Below are positions 10,869 through 20,291 of a stretch of DNA of 35,995 bases, one piece after another. The stretch comes from Betaproteobacteria bacterium (GTDB lineage Bacteria > Pseudomonadota > Gammaproteobacteria > Burkholderiales > Burkholderiaceae_C): contig JANXLW010000428.1 of assembly GCA_025354965.1 (NCBI GenBank), positions 1 to 35,995 on the forward strand. The letters run 5' to 3'. Made by a program: the position numbers and the translations under genes. The notes below the pieces were generated by a model. It was not told the origin of the DNA, did no database searches, and worked only from the letters and a program-made list of their open reading frames with translations. Position 1 is the first letter of the stretch. Each line of letters opens with the position of its first letter.

Positions 10869-12307
10869 AACACGCTATTCGCCATATTCATTTCGTCGGC
10901 ATCGGCGGCTCCGGCATGTCGGGCATTGCCGAGGTGTTGTTCAACCTGGGCTACGCCATCTCGGGCTCCGACCTGGCTGACAGCCTGACTTCAAGACGTC
11001 TCGCCAAACTGGGCATTCAAACCTACGTTGGACACTCGGCCAGCCATGTGTCGGGGGCTGACGCGGTGGTCACCTCGACGGCAGTACAAGCCGACAACCC
11101 GGAAGTGCTGGCAGCCCGAGAGAAGCGCATTCCAGTGGTGCCGCGCGCGCTCATGCTGGCTGAACTGATGCGCCTCAAGCAGGGCATTGCGATTGCCGGC
11201 ACGCATGGCAAGACCACCACCACCAGCCTGGTCGCAAGTGTTCTGGCCGAGGCCGGGCTGGACCCGACGTTTGTCATCGGCGGGCGCCTGAACAGCGCTG
11301 GCGCCAATGCGCGTCTGGGTCAGGGTGACTACATTGTGGTGGAAGCCGACGAGTCGGACGCCTCGTTCCTGAATCTGTTGCCAGTGATGGCGGTGGTGAC
11401 CAACATAGACGCCGACCACATGGAAACCTATGGCCACGACTTTGGTCGTCTCAAGCAGGCGTTCGTTGATTTTTTGCACCGCATGCCGTTTTATGGCACC
11501 GCCATTTTGTGTACCGATGACGCTGCGGTGCTTGAGATTGTGCCGCAAGTGACCTGCCCCATTACCAGCTACGGATTCAATGAAAATGCACAAGTGCGGG
11601 CCACTGACGTGCAGGCGCTGGGTGGGCAAATGCACTTTACCGTGCAGCGGCGCAACGGTGTCGTGCTGCCGGATCTGGCGGTCGTGCTGAACCTGCCGGG
11701 TCGCCATAACGTCCTCAACGCCCTGTCGGCGATTGCGGTGGCAGTGGAGTTGAATGTGCCCGACGCAGCGGTGCTAAGGGCGCTCGCCGAATTCAAAGGT
11801 GTCGGCCGGCGCTTCCAGAGTTACGGCGAACTCCCGGTGCGGGAGGGTGGATCGTTCACGCTGGTGGACGACTATGGTCACCACCCGGTTGAAATGGCAG
11901 CCACCCTGGCGGCAGCACGCGGTGCCTTTCCCGGGCGGCGTTTGGTGCTGGCGTTTCAGCCGCATCGCTTTACCCGTACCCGCGACTGTTTTGAAGATTT
12001 CGTCAAGGTTATTGCGCAGGCCGATGTGGTGTTGTTGGCTGAAGTCTACGGCGCCGGTGAGGCACCCATTGTGGCGGCGGACGGTCGCAGCCTGGCACGA
12101 GCGCTGCGCGTGGCGGGTCATATCGAGCCTGTGTTTGTAGATGACATCGCCGTCATGGCGCAGGCCATCGTGGAAACCGTTCGGGCCGGCGACCTGGTGC
12201 TGTGCATGGGAGCAGGTTCGATTGGCGCGGTACCCGCAAAAGTGGTCAGCATGCTGCAAAAGCCAGAGCAGTTGACAAAGGAGAAACGGGGCTATGAGCC
12301 AATTTGA
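10865..12307 (+). CDS. murC: UDP-N-acetylmuramate:L-alanine ligase MurC
   Basis: [36 protein letters not shown] overlap with murG (track ORF start 10847 is too far upstream). Confidence 0.96.
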   Translation: MKHAIRHIHFVGIGGSGMSGIAEVLFNLGYAISGSDLADSLTSRRLAKLGIQTYVGHSASHVSGADAVVTSTAVQADNPEVLAAREKRIPVVPRALMLAELMRLKQGIAIAGTHGKTTTTSLVASVLAEAGLDPTFVIGGRLNSAGANARLGQGDYIVVEADESDASFLNLLPVMAVVTNIDADHMETYGHDFGRLKQAFVDFLHRMPFYGTAILCTDDAAVLEIVPQVTCPITSYGFNENAQVRATDVQALGGQMHFTVQRRNGVVLPDLAVVLNLPGRHNVLNALSAIAVAVELNVPDAAVLRALAEFKGVGRRFQSYGELPVREGGSFTLVDDYGHHPVEMAATLAAARGAFPGRRLVLAFQPHRFTRTRDCFEDFVKVIAQADVVLLAEVYGAGEAPIVAADGRSLARALRVAGHIEPVFVDDIAVMAQAIVETVRAGDLVLCMGAGSIGAVPAKVVSMLQKPEQLTKEKRGYEPI

Positions 12308-13349
12308 TCAAATAAAATTGAGCGACGCCGGGCCGCCCCTAGGCGCGAAGGCCCCCGCCGGGGGCAGCGCAACACACGAAGTGGCAAGCGTGGGGGCCAC
12401 GTTTGGCAAGGTCGCGGTGCTCATGGGCGGCGCTTCCGCCGAGCGCGAAGTCTCCCTGATGTCGGGGCAAGGTGTGCTGCAGGCCTTGCGTTCGCAGGGC
12501 GTCGATGCCCACGCCTTTGATCCATCAGAGCGTGATCTTGCTGAATTGAAACATGAAGGTTTTGATTGTTGTTTCATTGCCTTGCACGGCCGCTTTGGTG
12601 AGGACGGCACAGTGCAGGGCGCGCTCGAGCTGCTTGGTATTGCGTACACCGGTTCCGGCGTTATGGCCTCCAGCATCGCCATTGACAAGGTGATGACCAA
12701 GCGCTTGTGGCGCGCTGAGGGATTGCCAACACCGGCCTGGCAAATGGTGGACAGTGCGACCGCTGCGCGCGAAGCGTTTGCCGCACTGGGCAGCCCCATG
12801 ATCGTGAAGCCGGCGCGCGAGGGCTCCACCATCGGACTGACCAAAGTTGCCACACTGGACCAGTGTGACGCCGCTTATGCGCTGGCGGCACAACATGACA
12901 CCGAGGTGCTGTGTGAGCAGTTCATTGGTGGCGACGAAGTCACAATTGCAGTGTTGGGGTCGGGCACCACGGCAACTGCGCTGCCGGTGATTCGCATCGT
13001 GGCGCTGGAAGGCAATTACGACTACCAGAACAAATATTTCACTGACACCACGCAATATTTGGTGCCTTGCGGCTTGCCTGCCGGCGAAGAACCGCGGATT
13101 CAGGAGTTGGTTCTCAAGGCCTACCGAAGTCTGAGTTGCCGCGGATGGGCGCGTGCCGATGTGATGATCGACGCGCGTACCCGGCAACCCTATTTGCTGG
13201 AGATCAACACCTCACCCGGCATGACCGGGCACTCGCTGGTGCCGATGGCGGCCAAGGCCGCTGGTATCACTTATCCGGCGCTGTGCATTCTACTGTTGCA
13301 ACAAACCTCGCTCGACTATGCGACGAACCTGCCAAAGGTGGCAGCATGA
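12294..13349 (+). CDS. ddl: D-alanine:D-alanine ligase with repeat-encoded N-terminal extension
   Basis: [49 protein letters not shown] about 10 nt upstream of ATG 12294; overlaps murC end. Confidence 0.95.
   Translation: MSQFDQIKLSDAGPPLGAKAPAGGSATHEVASVGATFGKVAVLMGGASAEREVSLMSGQGVLQALRSQGVDAHAFDPSERDLAELKHEGFDCCFIALHGRFGEDGTVQGALELLGIAYTGSGVMASSIAIDKVMTKRLWRAEGLPTPAWQMVDSATAAREAFAALGSPMIVKPAREGSTIGLTKVATLDQCDAAYALAAQHDTEVLCEQFIGGDEVTIAVLGSGTTATALPVIRIVALEGNYDYQNKYFTDTTQYLVPCGLPAGEEPRIQELVLKAYRSLSCRGWARADVMIDARTRQPYLLEINTSPGMTGHSLVPMAAKAAGITYPALCILLLQQTSLDYATNLPKVAA
12327..12396 (+). repeat. 70-bp dispersed repeat, copy D (inside ddl 5' end)
   Basis: gccgggccgcccctaggcgcgaaggcccccgccgggggcagcgcaacacacgaagtggcaagcgtggggg. 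Confidence 0.9.
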
Positions 13350-14128
13350 AAAAGGCCGCGCTGCCAATGGACGTCAAGCTCATGAATGTGACGGCTTCGA
13401 TCCTGTTTGCGGTGTTTGCCTTGACGCTGGCGGCAACGCTGGCGAGTTGGGCCTCGCGCCATCCGGTGTTTGCCATCCACGGCATCACGGTCGGCGGTGA
13501 GGTGGCACACAACAACACCATTACCCTCAGGGCTAATGTGGCACCGCGACTGAGTGGTACGTTTTTTACGCTGGATCTGGCGGCCGCGCAGCTCGCATTT
13601 GAGTCCGTCCCATGGGTGCGCCAAGCTGTCGTGCGACGCGAGTTTCCTGATCGGCTCAAGGTGCTGTTGCAGGAGCACAAGGCAGTGGCTTACTGGGGCA
13701 CCGAGGGTGAATACAGACTGGTCAACAACTTTGGCGAAGTATTTGAAGCCAACACAGGTGAGGTCGAGCAAGACGCGCTGCCACGCTTGATGGGACCTGA
13801 CGGGCAGGCACCTCAGGTATTGGCGATGTACCAAGCCTTGCGAGGATTGTTTGATGCTATGGATTTGACACTGGACCAGGTTGAACTGACGATCCACGGC
13901 GGCTGGAGGGTACGGCTTGAGAGCGGTGCAGCCATCGAGCTTGGGAGCGGTTCGGCGGCTGAAGTACTGGCCCGCACGCAACGATTTCTCAAGACACTGA
14001 CGCAGGTGACTTCCAGCTACGGGCGCAAGCCCGATGCCCTGGAGACGGCGGATTTAAGGCACGACGAAGGCTATGCGGTGCGCCTGCGCGGCGTCACCAC
14101 GCTGGCAACAAATGTGAAACGGCAATAG
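13346..14128 (+). CDS. ftsQ: Cell division protein FtsQ
   Basis: N-terminal TM followed by POTRA-like region ([15 protein letters not shown]...[30 protein letters not shown]); dcw position. Confidence 0.93.
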   Translation: MKKAALPMDVKLMNVTASILFAVFALTLAATLASWASRHPVFAIHGITVGGEVAHNNTITLRANVAPRLSGTFFTLDLAAAQLAFESVPWVRQAVVRREFPDRLKVLLQEHKAVAYWGTEGEYRLVNNFGEVFEANTGEVEQDALPRLMGPDGQAPQVLAMYQALRGLFDAMDLTLDQVELTIHGGWRVRLESGAAIELGSGSAAEVLARTQRFLKTLTQVTSSYGRKPDALETADLRHDEGYAVRLRGVTTLATNVKRQ

Positions 14129-14146
14129 CGGCAATAGCGGCAATTT
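14120..14146 (+). repeat. 9-bp tandem repeat (3 units) at ftsQ stop
   Basis: cggcaatag cggcaatag cggcaattt; first unit contains the ftsQ stop codon. Confidence 0.8.
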
Positions 14147-14163
14147 AAGCAACAGGTGGACAT

Positions 14164-15393
14164 ATGGCAAAAGAATACAAAGATCTGGTGGTCGGGTTGG
14201 ACATTGGCACCGCAAAAGTGATGGTGGTCGTGGCCGAGGTACTGGCCAATGGTGAGCTCAAGCTGGCGGGCCTGGGTGTTGCTCCCAGCAACGGTATCAA
14301 AAGGGGAGTCGTGGTCAACATTGATGCCACCGTGCAGAGCATTCAGCAGGCGTTGAAAGAAGCCGAGTTGATGGCCGACTGCAAGATCACCCGTGTTTAC
14401 ACCGGTATCACCGGCAGTCACATCCGGGGCATCAATTCCAGTGGCATGGTGGCCATCAAGGACCGTGAAGTGTGCGCTGCCGATGTCGCGCGAGTGGTGG
14501 AAACCGCCAAAGCCATAAACATTTCTACCGACCAGCGCCTGCTGCTGGTGGAGCCGCAGGAGTTCATCATCGATGGGCAGGACGTAAAGGAGCCGATCGG
14601 CATGAGCGGCATCCGTCTGGAAGCCAAGGTGCACATCGTGACTGGCGCACAAAGTGCCGCCGAGAACATCATCAAGTGTGTGCGACGCTGTGGTCTGGAG
14701 GTAGAGCAACTGATGCTCAACCCGCTTGCCAGCAGTTTGTCGGTGTTGACCGAAGACGAGCGAGAGCTGGGTGTCGCCCTGGTGGACATCGGTGCCGGCA
14801 CCACCGACGTCGCCATTTTTACCAATGGCGCCATCCGTCACACCTCGGTGATTCCGATTGCCGGCGATCTCATCACCAGCGACATTGCCATGGCCTTGCG
14901 CACACCCACCAAGGACGCTGAAGACATCAAGGTGGAGAGTGGTTATGCCAAGCAATTGCTGGCCGACGCCGAATCCCAGGTCGAAGTCCCGGGTCTGGGT
15001 GATCGTGGACCGCGCATGCTCAGTCGCCAAGCGCTGGCCGGTGTCATTGAACCCCGCGTTGAAGAGATTTTCTCTCTGGTGCACCAGGTGATGCGCGAGT
15101 CGGGCTTTGAAGAAATGCTCTCCAGCGGCATTGTGCTCACGGGCGGTAGCTGCGTCATGCCCGGCATGGTCGAGCTGGGCGAAGACATCTTTCTCAAGCC
15201 GGTACGGCGCGGCTTTCCCAAATATTCAAATGCATTGTCTGACATGGTGGCACAGCCCAGGGCTGCCACTGTCATGGGCCTGCTCGAGGATGCCCGGCTG
15301 GCCCGCTTGCGCGGCTTCAAAGTGGCACAAAAAAATGGCTCGATGAAAACCGCTTTTGGTCAGGTCAAAGACTGGTTTGTGGGGAACTTCTAA
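14164..15393 (+). CDS. ftsA: Cell division protein FtsA
   Basis: VVGLDIGTAKVMVVVAEV, DIGAGTTDVAIF; AGGTGGA SD upstream. Confidence 0.97.
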   Translation: MAKEYKDLVVGLDIGTAKVMVVVAEVLANGELKLAGLGVAPSNGIKRGVVVNIDATVQSIQQALKEAELMADCKITRVYTGITGSHIRGINSSGMVAIKDREVCAADVARVVETAKAINISTDQRLLLVEPQEFIIDGQDVKEPIGMSGIRLEAKVHIVTGAQSAAENIIKCVRRCGLEVEQLMLNPLASSLSVLTEDERELGVALVDIGAGTTDVAIFTNGAIRHTSVIPIAGDLITSDIAMALRTPTKDAEDIKVESGYAKQLLADAESQVEVPGLGDRGPRMLSRQALAGVIEPRVEEIFSLVHQVMRESGFEEMLSSGIVLTGGSCVMPGMVELGEDIFLKPVRRGFPKYSNALSDMVAQPRAATVMGLLEDARLARLRGFKVAQKNGSMKTAFGQVKDWFVGNF

Positions 15394-15427
15394 TCATGTA
15401 TTACTTAACGTTAAGCGCAGCCGCAGA

Positions 15428-15462
15428 GCCGGGCCGCCCCAAGCAAGGCACAGCCCCGGGGG
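15428..15462 (+). repeat. Half copy E of the dispersed repeat (ftsA-ftsZ intergenic)
   Basis: gccgggccgccccaagcaaggcacagccccggggg matches the left half through the central hairpin, then diverges. Confidence 0.8.
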
Positions 15463-15580
15463 TCATCTTCAGCCCTCACTGGCGCTGGCGATGCGCGGGT
15501 CCGCCGCCCTGATTTGGCAACAAAAATGATTCCAAACAATTTCGGCAACTGTCAACTATTTGAAACTTCAGGAGAGAAAA

Positions 15581-16831
15581 ATGCCTATCGAAATGATTGA
15601 AGAAGTGGTTTTTAACCAGGGCACACAAATCAAGGTCATTGGGGTTGGTGGCGGTGGTGGCAACGCCGTCGGACACATGATCGGCTGCGCTGTGCAAGGC
15701 GTCGAGTTCATCTGCGCCAATACCGATGCACAGGCCCTGAGCCGCAGCGATGCCCACAAAAGCATACAGCTCGGCAGCAGCGGTCTGGGTGCCGGCAGCA
15801 AGCCGGACAAGGGGCGCGAAGCGGCCGAACTGGCGGTGGACGACATTCGTGCTGCCATCGAAGGAGCGCATATGCTGTTCATTACGGCCGGCATGGGTGG
15901 TGGCACCGGTACCGGCGCCGCGCCCGTCATCGCCCGGGTGGCGCGTGAAATGGGCATACTGACGGTGGGCGTGGTGACCAAGCCATTTGACTTTGAAGGC
16001 GGTCGGCGCATGAGCAATGCCGAAAGCGGTCTGACCGAACTCGAAGCCAATGTCGACTCCCTGATTGTCGTTCTCAACGAAAAGCTGCTTGAGGTTTTGG
16101 GTGACGATGTGAGCCAGGACGAAGCCTTTGCCCATGCCAACGATGTGCTCAAAAACGCAGTCGGCGGCATCGCCGAAATCATCAATGTGCCGGGCCACGT
16201 GAACGTCGACTTTGAAGACGTGCGCACGGTCATGGGCGAACCCGGCAAGGCGATGATGGGAACCGCCGTTGCAGCCGGTCCGGACCGCGCGCGCATCGCG
16301 GCGGAGCAAGCCGTCGCCTGCCCCTTGCTCGAAGGCATCGATCTGTCGGGCGCCAAAGGCGTTTTGGTGTTGATCACTGCCGCCAAGGGGTCTCTCAAAC
16401 TCAGTGAGTCGAAGCTGGCCATGAACACGATACGTGCCTATGCCTCGCCCGATGCACATGTGATCTACGGCACCGCCTACGACGACAGCCTGGATGACCA
16501 GATTCGCGTTACCGTGGTGGCCACCGGACTGAGTCGTCAGGGTGTGCGCCGCACCGCGCCACCACTGCAAGTGCTGCGGACAGGTACCGACAACGTGCCG
16601 TTTCATGTGCCAACGCTGACTACGCCGGTCAATGGTCCGATGTCTTCCGCCACAATGACAGGCGCCGTGGCAAATGCCGGCATGGCTCATCCCGACTATC
16701 ACGCTATGGCCACGCCCAGCGTTTGGCGCACACGGGATCGAACCCAGGCTGCGGCCAAAGTGGACGCGCTGGCCTCGGGCGGCATGGATGACTTCGAGAT
16801 CCCGGCGTTCTTGCGCAAGCAGGCAGACTAG
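15581..16831 (+). CDS. ftsZ: Cell division protein FtsZ
   Basis: IKVIGVGGGGGNAV, tubulin signature GGGTGTGAAPV; C-terminal DDFEIPAFLRKQAD; start ATG 15581 with GGAGAG SD. Confidence 0.97.
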   Translation: MPIEMIEEVVFNQGTQIKVIGVGGGGGNAVGHMIGCAVQGVEFICANTDAQALSRSDAHKSIQLGSSGLGAGSKPDKGREAAELAVDDIRAAIEGAHMLFITAGMGGGTGTGAAPVIARVAREMGILTVGVVTKPFDFEGGRRMSNAESGLTELEANVDSLIVVLNEKLLEVLGDDVSQDEAFAHANDVLKNAVGGIAEIINVPGHVNVDFEDVRTVMGEPGKAMMGTAVAAGPDRARIAAEQAVACPLLEGIDLSGAKGVLVLITAAKGSLKLSESKLAMNTIRAYASPDAHVIYGTAYDDSLDDQIRVTVVATGLSRQGVRRTAPPLQVLRTGTDNVPFHVPTLTTPVNGPMSSATMTGAVANAGMAHPDYHAMATPSVWRTRDRTQAAAKVDALASGGMDDFEIPAFLRKQAD

Positions 16832-16843
16832 TAAAATCAGTTG

Positions 16844-17767
16844 GTGCTGCAACAACGAACGCTTAAATCTCTGACCCGCGCCGTTGGCGTCGGGCTGCAC
16901 AGTGGGCAGCGGGTGGAACTCACACTGCGGCCGGCGCAGCCCGACAGCGGCATTGTGTTCCGGCGGGTTGACCTGCCCGAGCCGGTCGATATTGTGGTTT
17001 CTGCCACGGCAGTGTCAGATACTCGGATGGCATCGACTTTGTCCAAGGGCAATGCCAAAGTGCACACCGTAGAGCACTTGATGTCGGCTTGTGCCGGACT
17101 CGGCGTCGACAATATGGTCGTCGACATCAACGCCGAAGAGGTGCCCATCCTGGACGGCTCGGCCGCCTCTTTTGTGTTCCTGTTGCAAAGCGCGGGCATC
17201 GAGTTGCAGAATGCACCCCGGCGCTTCATACGCCTGCTGAAGGTGGTGGAAGTGAGGGAAGGGCAGGGTGCATCCGAGAAATGGGCGCGGCTGGAGCCCT
17301 ACCACGGTTACAAGCTCAGTTTTGAGATCGAATTCGATCACCCCGCGGTCGACGCCACTGGTCAGCGCGTCGTGTTCGACATGAGTACCGGCTCGTACTC
17401 GAAAGACATCGCGCGCGCCCGCACCTTCGGCTTTACAAAGGACGTGGAGATGATGCGTGCCAATGGACTGGCATTGGGCGGCGGCCTGGACAACGTCATT
17501 GTGATGGACGATTACAAGGTGTTGAATGCGGATGGACTGCGCTACGACGACGAGTTCGTCAAACACAAAATTCTGGATGCCATGGGTGATCTTTATCTGG
17601 TCGGCAAACCCTTGCTGGCCAGTTACAGCGCTTTTCGATCCGGTCACGCGCTTAATAACAAGCTGTTGCGCGAGTTGTTGTCACGCGTCGACGCCTGGGA
17701 TGTCGTGACCTTTGAAGACGAAGCGCTTTGTCCCAATGGTTTTGCACAGCTGGCCAGGGCTTGGTAA
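16844..17767 (+). CDS. lpxC: UDP-3-O-acyl-GlcNAc deacetylase LpxC
   Basis: (M)[30 protein letters not shown]...[15 protein letters not shown]; likely GTG start at 16844 (TTG 16841 also possible). Confidence 0.95.
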   Translation: MLQQRTLKSLTRAVGVGLHSGQRVELTLRPAQPDSGIVFRRVDLPEPVDIVVSATAVSDTRMASTLSKGNAKVHTVEHLMSACAGLGVDNMVVDINAEEVPILDGSAASFVFLLQSAGIELQNAPRRFIRLLKVVEVREGQGASEKWARLEPYHGYKLSFEIEFDHPAVDATGQRVVFDMSTGSYSKDIARARTFGFTKDVEMMRANGLALGGGLDNVIVMDDYKVLNADGLRYDDEFVKHKILDAMGDLYLVGKPLLASYSAFRSGHALNNKLLRELLSRVDAWDVVTFEDEALCPNGFAQLARAW

Positions 17768-17796
17768 AGTCTGCCAACTGAACTTTTAGGCCCGCC

Positions 17797-17973
17797 ATGC
17801 TGTTATTTCGTTGGCTTGTACTTTTGCTGTTGCTGGGTTCTGTTGTGTCATTCGCTTTTTATGCCAGCACCGGTCAACCCCGTTTTAGACGCTATGGGCT
17901 GCTCACGCTCAAATGGGTTTTGATTGCTGGCTTCGGCTTCTTTGCCGTGCTGATTCTGGAACGCATTGCCTGA
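17797..17973 (+). CDS. Small membrane protein of unknown function (58 aa)
   Basis: Read by hand: MLLFRWLVLLLLLGSVVSFAFYASTGQPRFRRYGLLTLKWVLIAGFGFFAVLILERIA; two hydrophobic segments; below the ORF-track size cutoff. Confidence 0.6.
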   Translation: MLLFRWLVLLLLLGSVVSFAFYASTGQPRFRRYGLLTLKWVLIAGFGFFAVLILERIA

Positions 17974-18005
17974 CGCTCAGCCATGCAAAGTAGTCCTTTG
18001 AGTGG

Positions 18006-18725
18006 TCAGCGCGTGATCACGACCTTTTGGTACAGACCGCCAAAGTAGGTTGTCTTTTCAACCTTGGAGATTTGAATTTCGCCGGGCAGCCAGTCGACGA
18101 TCTCACCGCGCCACAAGTCCATGGCAAACGGCTCCAGGGTGGTCAGGATAGGCACCATTACATAGCGGAATGGATTGCTGGCCACAGGCCGGTGGTAATC
18201 CACAAAAACCAGCTTGCCACCAGCTTTGGTAACGCGCAATGCCTCGGCAATGGTTTTGCGTCGCACTTCGACCGGTTGCTCATGCAACAGAAAAAATACC
18301 ACCACTGCGTCACGACTGGCATCTTTGAACTGCAGGTCATTTGAATCCTGCCGCAGCACCGTCACCTGACTGGTGTTTTTTAGCTTGGCATGCAAATTCT
18401 TGATTTGAACCGGCGCCACATCTATCACATCCAGACTACCTTGTGGTCCCAGGCGTTTGACCAGATGCTCGGTAAAGTTGCCGTAGACACAGGCCACCTG
18501 CAATACCTTGCCGTCAATGACATCGCCCATCTCCTGCAGGGCAGCATCGCGCAGCCGGGCAAAGTTACCCCACAAAATCAAATTCACCAGCCACTGGCGT
18601 TCAAACACGCGAACGGCATTGGGGTGGACGTAGGCCCACCAATAGGTTTTTTGCAAATATTCGGGAATGGGAACCGACGAAAATGGCTCGGTAGTGGCGA
18701 GGGTCGCCGAATCTTTGGGACTCAA
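18006..18725 (-). CDS. rquA: Rhodoquinone biosynthesis methyltransferase-like protein RquA
   Basis: SAM-methyltransferase fold with RquA-like motifs: YWWAYVHPNAVRVFERQWLVNLILWGNF, LQVACVYGNFT replacing the usual G-rich motif I, FFLLHEQP, VDYHRP; adjacent to frdABCD. Confidence 0.85.
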   Translation of the reverse strand: MSPKDSATLATTEPFSSVPIPEYLQKTYWWAYVHPNAVRVFERQWLVNLILWGNFARLRDAALQEMGDVIDGKVLQVACVYGNFTEHLVKRLGPQGSLDVIDVAPVQIKNLHAKLKNTSQVTVLRQDSNDLQFKDASRDAVVVFFLLHEQPVEVRRKTIAEALRVTKAGGKLVFVDYHRPVASNPFRYVMVPILTTLEPFAMDLWRGEIVDWLPGEIQISKVEKTTYFGGLYQKVVITR

Positions 18726-18755
18726 GACTAAACCTTTAAAACCCCCGGGGTGACG

Positions 18756-18776
18756 CCCACCCTGCTACAGGATGGG
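18756..18776. other. Intergenic hairpin between frdD and rquA
   Basis: CCCACCCTG-CTA-CAGGATGGG, 8 of 9 pairs; no clear U-tract. Confidence 0.35.
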
Positions 18777-18805
18777 TGCGATGATACAACGCTCGCCGGT
18801 CCGGG

Positions 18806-19147
18806 TCAGATGCGCAGCAAATACAGCACCGACAGCACCGTGCCCAGCGCTGCCGTTGCATAGACAACAACGGCAACCACCGAGTCCTGGCGCAGGCCGA
18901 AGTCGTAAAGTGTGACGCGCAGGCGGTGTGCCGCATGCCACAAAAATAGTGCAATCACCGCCAGCAAGAACAGCTTGCCAAACCAGCCTGCGGCAAATGC
19001 ATGGAAATTTGCATAGGTAAACAAATCGGGCGTGTGTCCCAAAGAGACCAGCAAATACAGCAGCACCAGCACCGGTGCCAGAAACGCCGCCAGCGTACCG
19101 CCAGCGGCAAACAAGCTCCAGAAAATTGGTTTATTCGACTTGGCCAT
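18806..19147 (-). CDS. frdD: Fumarate reductase membrane subunit D
   Basis: 113 aa, 3 TM, MAKSNKPIFWSLFAAGGTLAAFLAPVLVLL...; operon order frdABCD. Confidence 0.88.
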   Translation of the reverse strand: MAKSNKPIFWSLFAAGGTLAAFLAPVLVLLYLLVSLGHTPDLFTYANFHAFAAGWFGKLFLLAVIALFLWHAAHRLRVTLYDFGLRQDSVVAVVVYATAALGTVLSVLYLLRI

Positions 19148-19149
19148 GG

Positions 19150-19542
19150 TTACAGCACTCCCGCGAAAAACAAGACCACCAGCGAGGCAACGGCCCACAC
19201 CGCGTAGTGAGCGCCAACAATGTATTTGCCGGCCAGGAACTCCTCGCCGATTTGCACCGGCATCGCCTTGGGCGTCACGTTGAACCAACTTGTAGCGTTA
19301 TGCACTGCAAAGGCGAAGACGATGGTCAAGCCCAGGAAACCCCAGGGACCTTTGAGGGCCGCCAAAAAGGACTCAAATGCTTCTGGTCCTTTGGACAATC
19401 TCTCCAAAGTACACAGCATCAGCAGCGCGAAGGCGCCGATAAAGATACAGGTCACTTCGCGCGACATGTAGCGCATGTAACGTGGGTGCTTGAGGAACCA
19501 ACCGGTTTTCGAGACCTCGCGGACATAAGGTTTGCGGCTCAT
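19150..19542 (-). CDS. frdC: Fumarate reductase membrane subunit C
   Basis: MSRKPYVREVSKTGWFLKHPRYMRYMSREVTCIFIG..., FrdC-like N-terminus and 3 TM. Confidence 0.9.
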   Translation of the reverse strand: MSRKPYVREVSKTGWFLKHPRYMRYMSREVTCIFIGAFALLMLCTLERLSKGPEAFESFLAALKGPWGFLGLTIVFAFAVHNATSWFNVTPKAMPVQIGEEFLAGKYIVGAHYAVWAVASLVVLFFAGVL

Positions 19543-20291
19543 TTTGCGCCTCCTGGTAACAGATGTTCCTTGAACCAGTCCAGAGTGCTGGCGACCTTGA
19601 CCTGTTGCAGCGCACCGGCCGGATCAACCGCTTTCGGGCACACCTCGGAGCAGGCGCCGACAAACGAGCATTCCCAAACTCCTTCGTTGGTAGCGATGAC
19701 TTCCTGGCGCTCGTCGCGCCCGCCGTCGCGCGAATCCTGGTTGTAGCGGTGCGCCAGCGTGATGGCAGCCGGTCCGATGAATTTGGGCTGCAACGCGTAC
19801 TCGGGGCAGGCGGCGTAGCACAACATGCAGTTGATGCACATGGAAAACTGCCGGTACTTCATCAGTTGCGCCGGCGTTTGCTTGTACTCGCCCTCGGCAA
19901 CGGATTTCTTTTCCTTCGGGATCAGATAAGGTTTGACACGCTTGAGCTTGTCGATGAAGTCATCGGCCACGGTAACCAGATCGCGTTCGATCGGGAAATT
20001 GGCCAATGGCTCGACCCGAATCACGCCGGTGTAGGAGCGCAAAAAAGCATGACACGACAGCTTTGGCTCGCCGTTGACCATCATGCCGCAGCTGCCGCAC
20101 ACTGCCATGTGGCAGGACCAGCGAAAGTTCAGCGTGGGGTCGATGCTTTCCTTGACGGCTGTGAGGGCGTCCAGCACCACCCACTCTTCATTGCACATTA
20201 CCTCGTATTTTTGAAAGTGCGGTTCGCTGTCCTTTTCCGGGTCGTAGCGCAATACTTCCAATTGGACCAGGCGCTTTTTAAGTTGTGTCAT
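19539..20291 (-). CDS. frdB: Fumarate reductase iron-sulfur subunit
   Basis: [2Fe-2S] CHMAVCGSCGMMVNG and ferredoxin motifs CINCMLCYAACPEY, CSFVGACSEVCPKAVDP. Confidence 0.93.
   Translation of the reverse strand: MTQLKKRLVQLEVLRYDPEKDSEPHFQKYEVMCNEEWVVLDALTAVKESIDPTLNFRWSCHMAVCGSCGMMVNGEPKLSCHAFLRSYTGVIRVEPLANFPIERDLVTVADDFIDKLKRVKPYLIPKEKKSVAEGEYKQTPAQLMKYRQFSMCINCMLCYAACPEYALQPKFIGPAAITLAHRYNQDSRDGGRDERQEVIATNEGVWECSFVGACSEVCPKAVDPAGALQQVKVASTLDWFKEHLLPGGAK

Noticed and set aside
14120-14146. cggcaatag tandem repeat as a regulatory or CRISPR-like array
   Set aside because: Only three 9-bp units at the ftsQ stop with no spacers; most likely slippage, kept only as a repeat feature.
14071-15084. 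337-aa minus-strand ORF opposite ftsA
   Set aside because: Antisense frame; His/Gly/Asp-rich composition typical of a shadow ORF.
15476-16900. 474-aa minus-strand ORF opposite ftsZ
   Set aside because: Antisense shadow of the ftsZ coding frame in GC-rich DNA; no recognisable domain.
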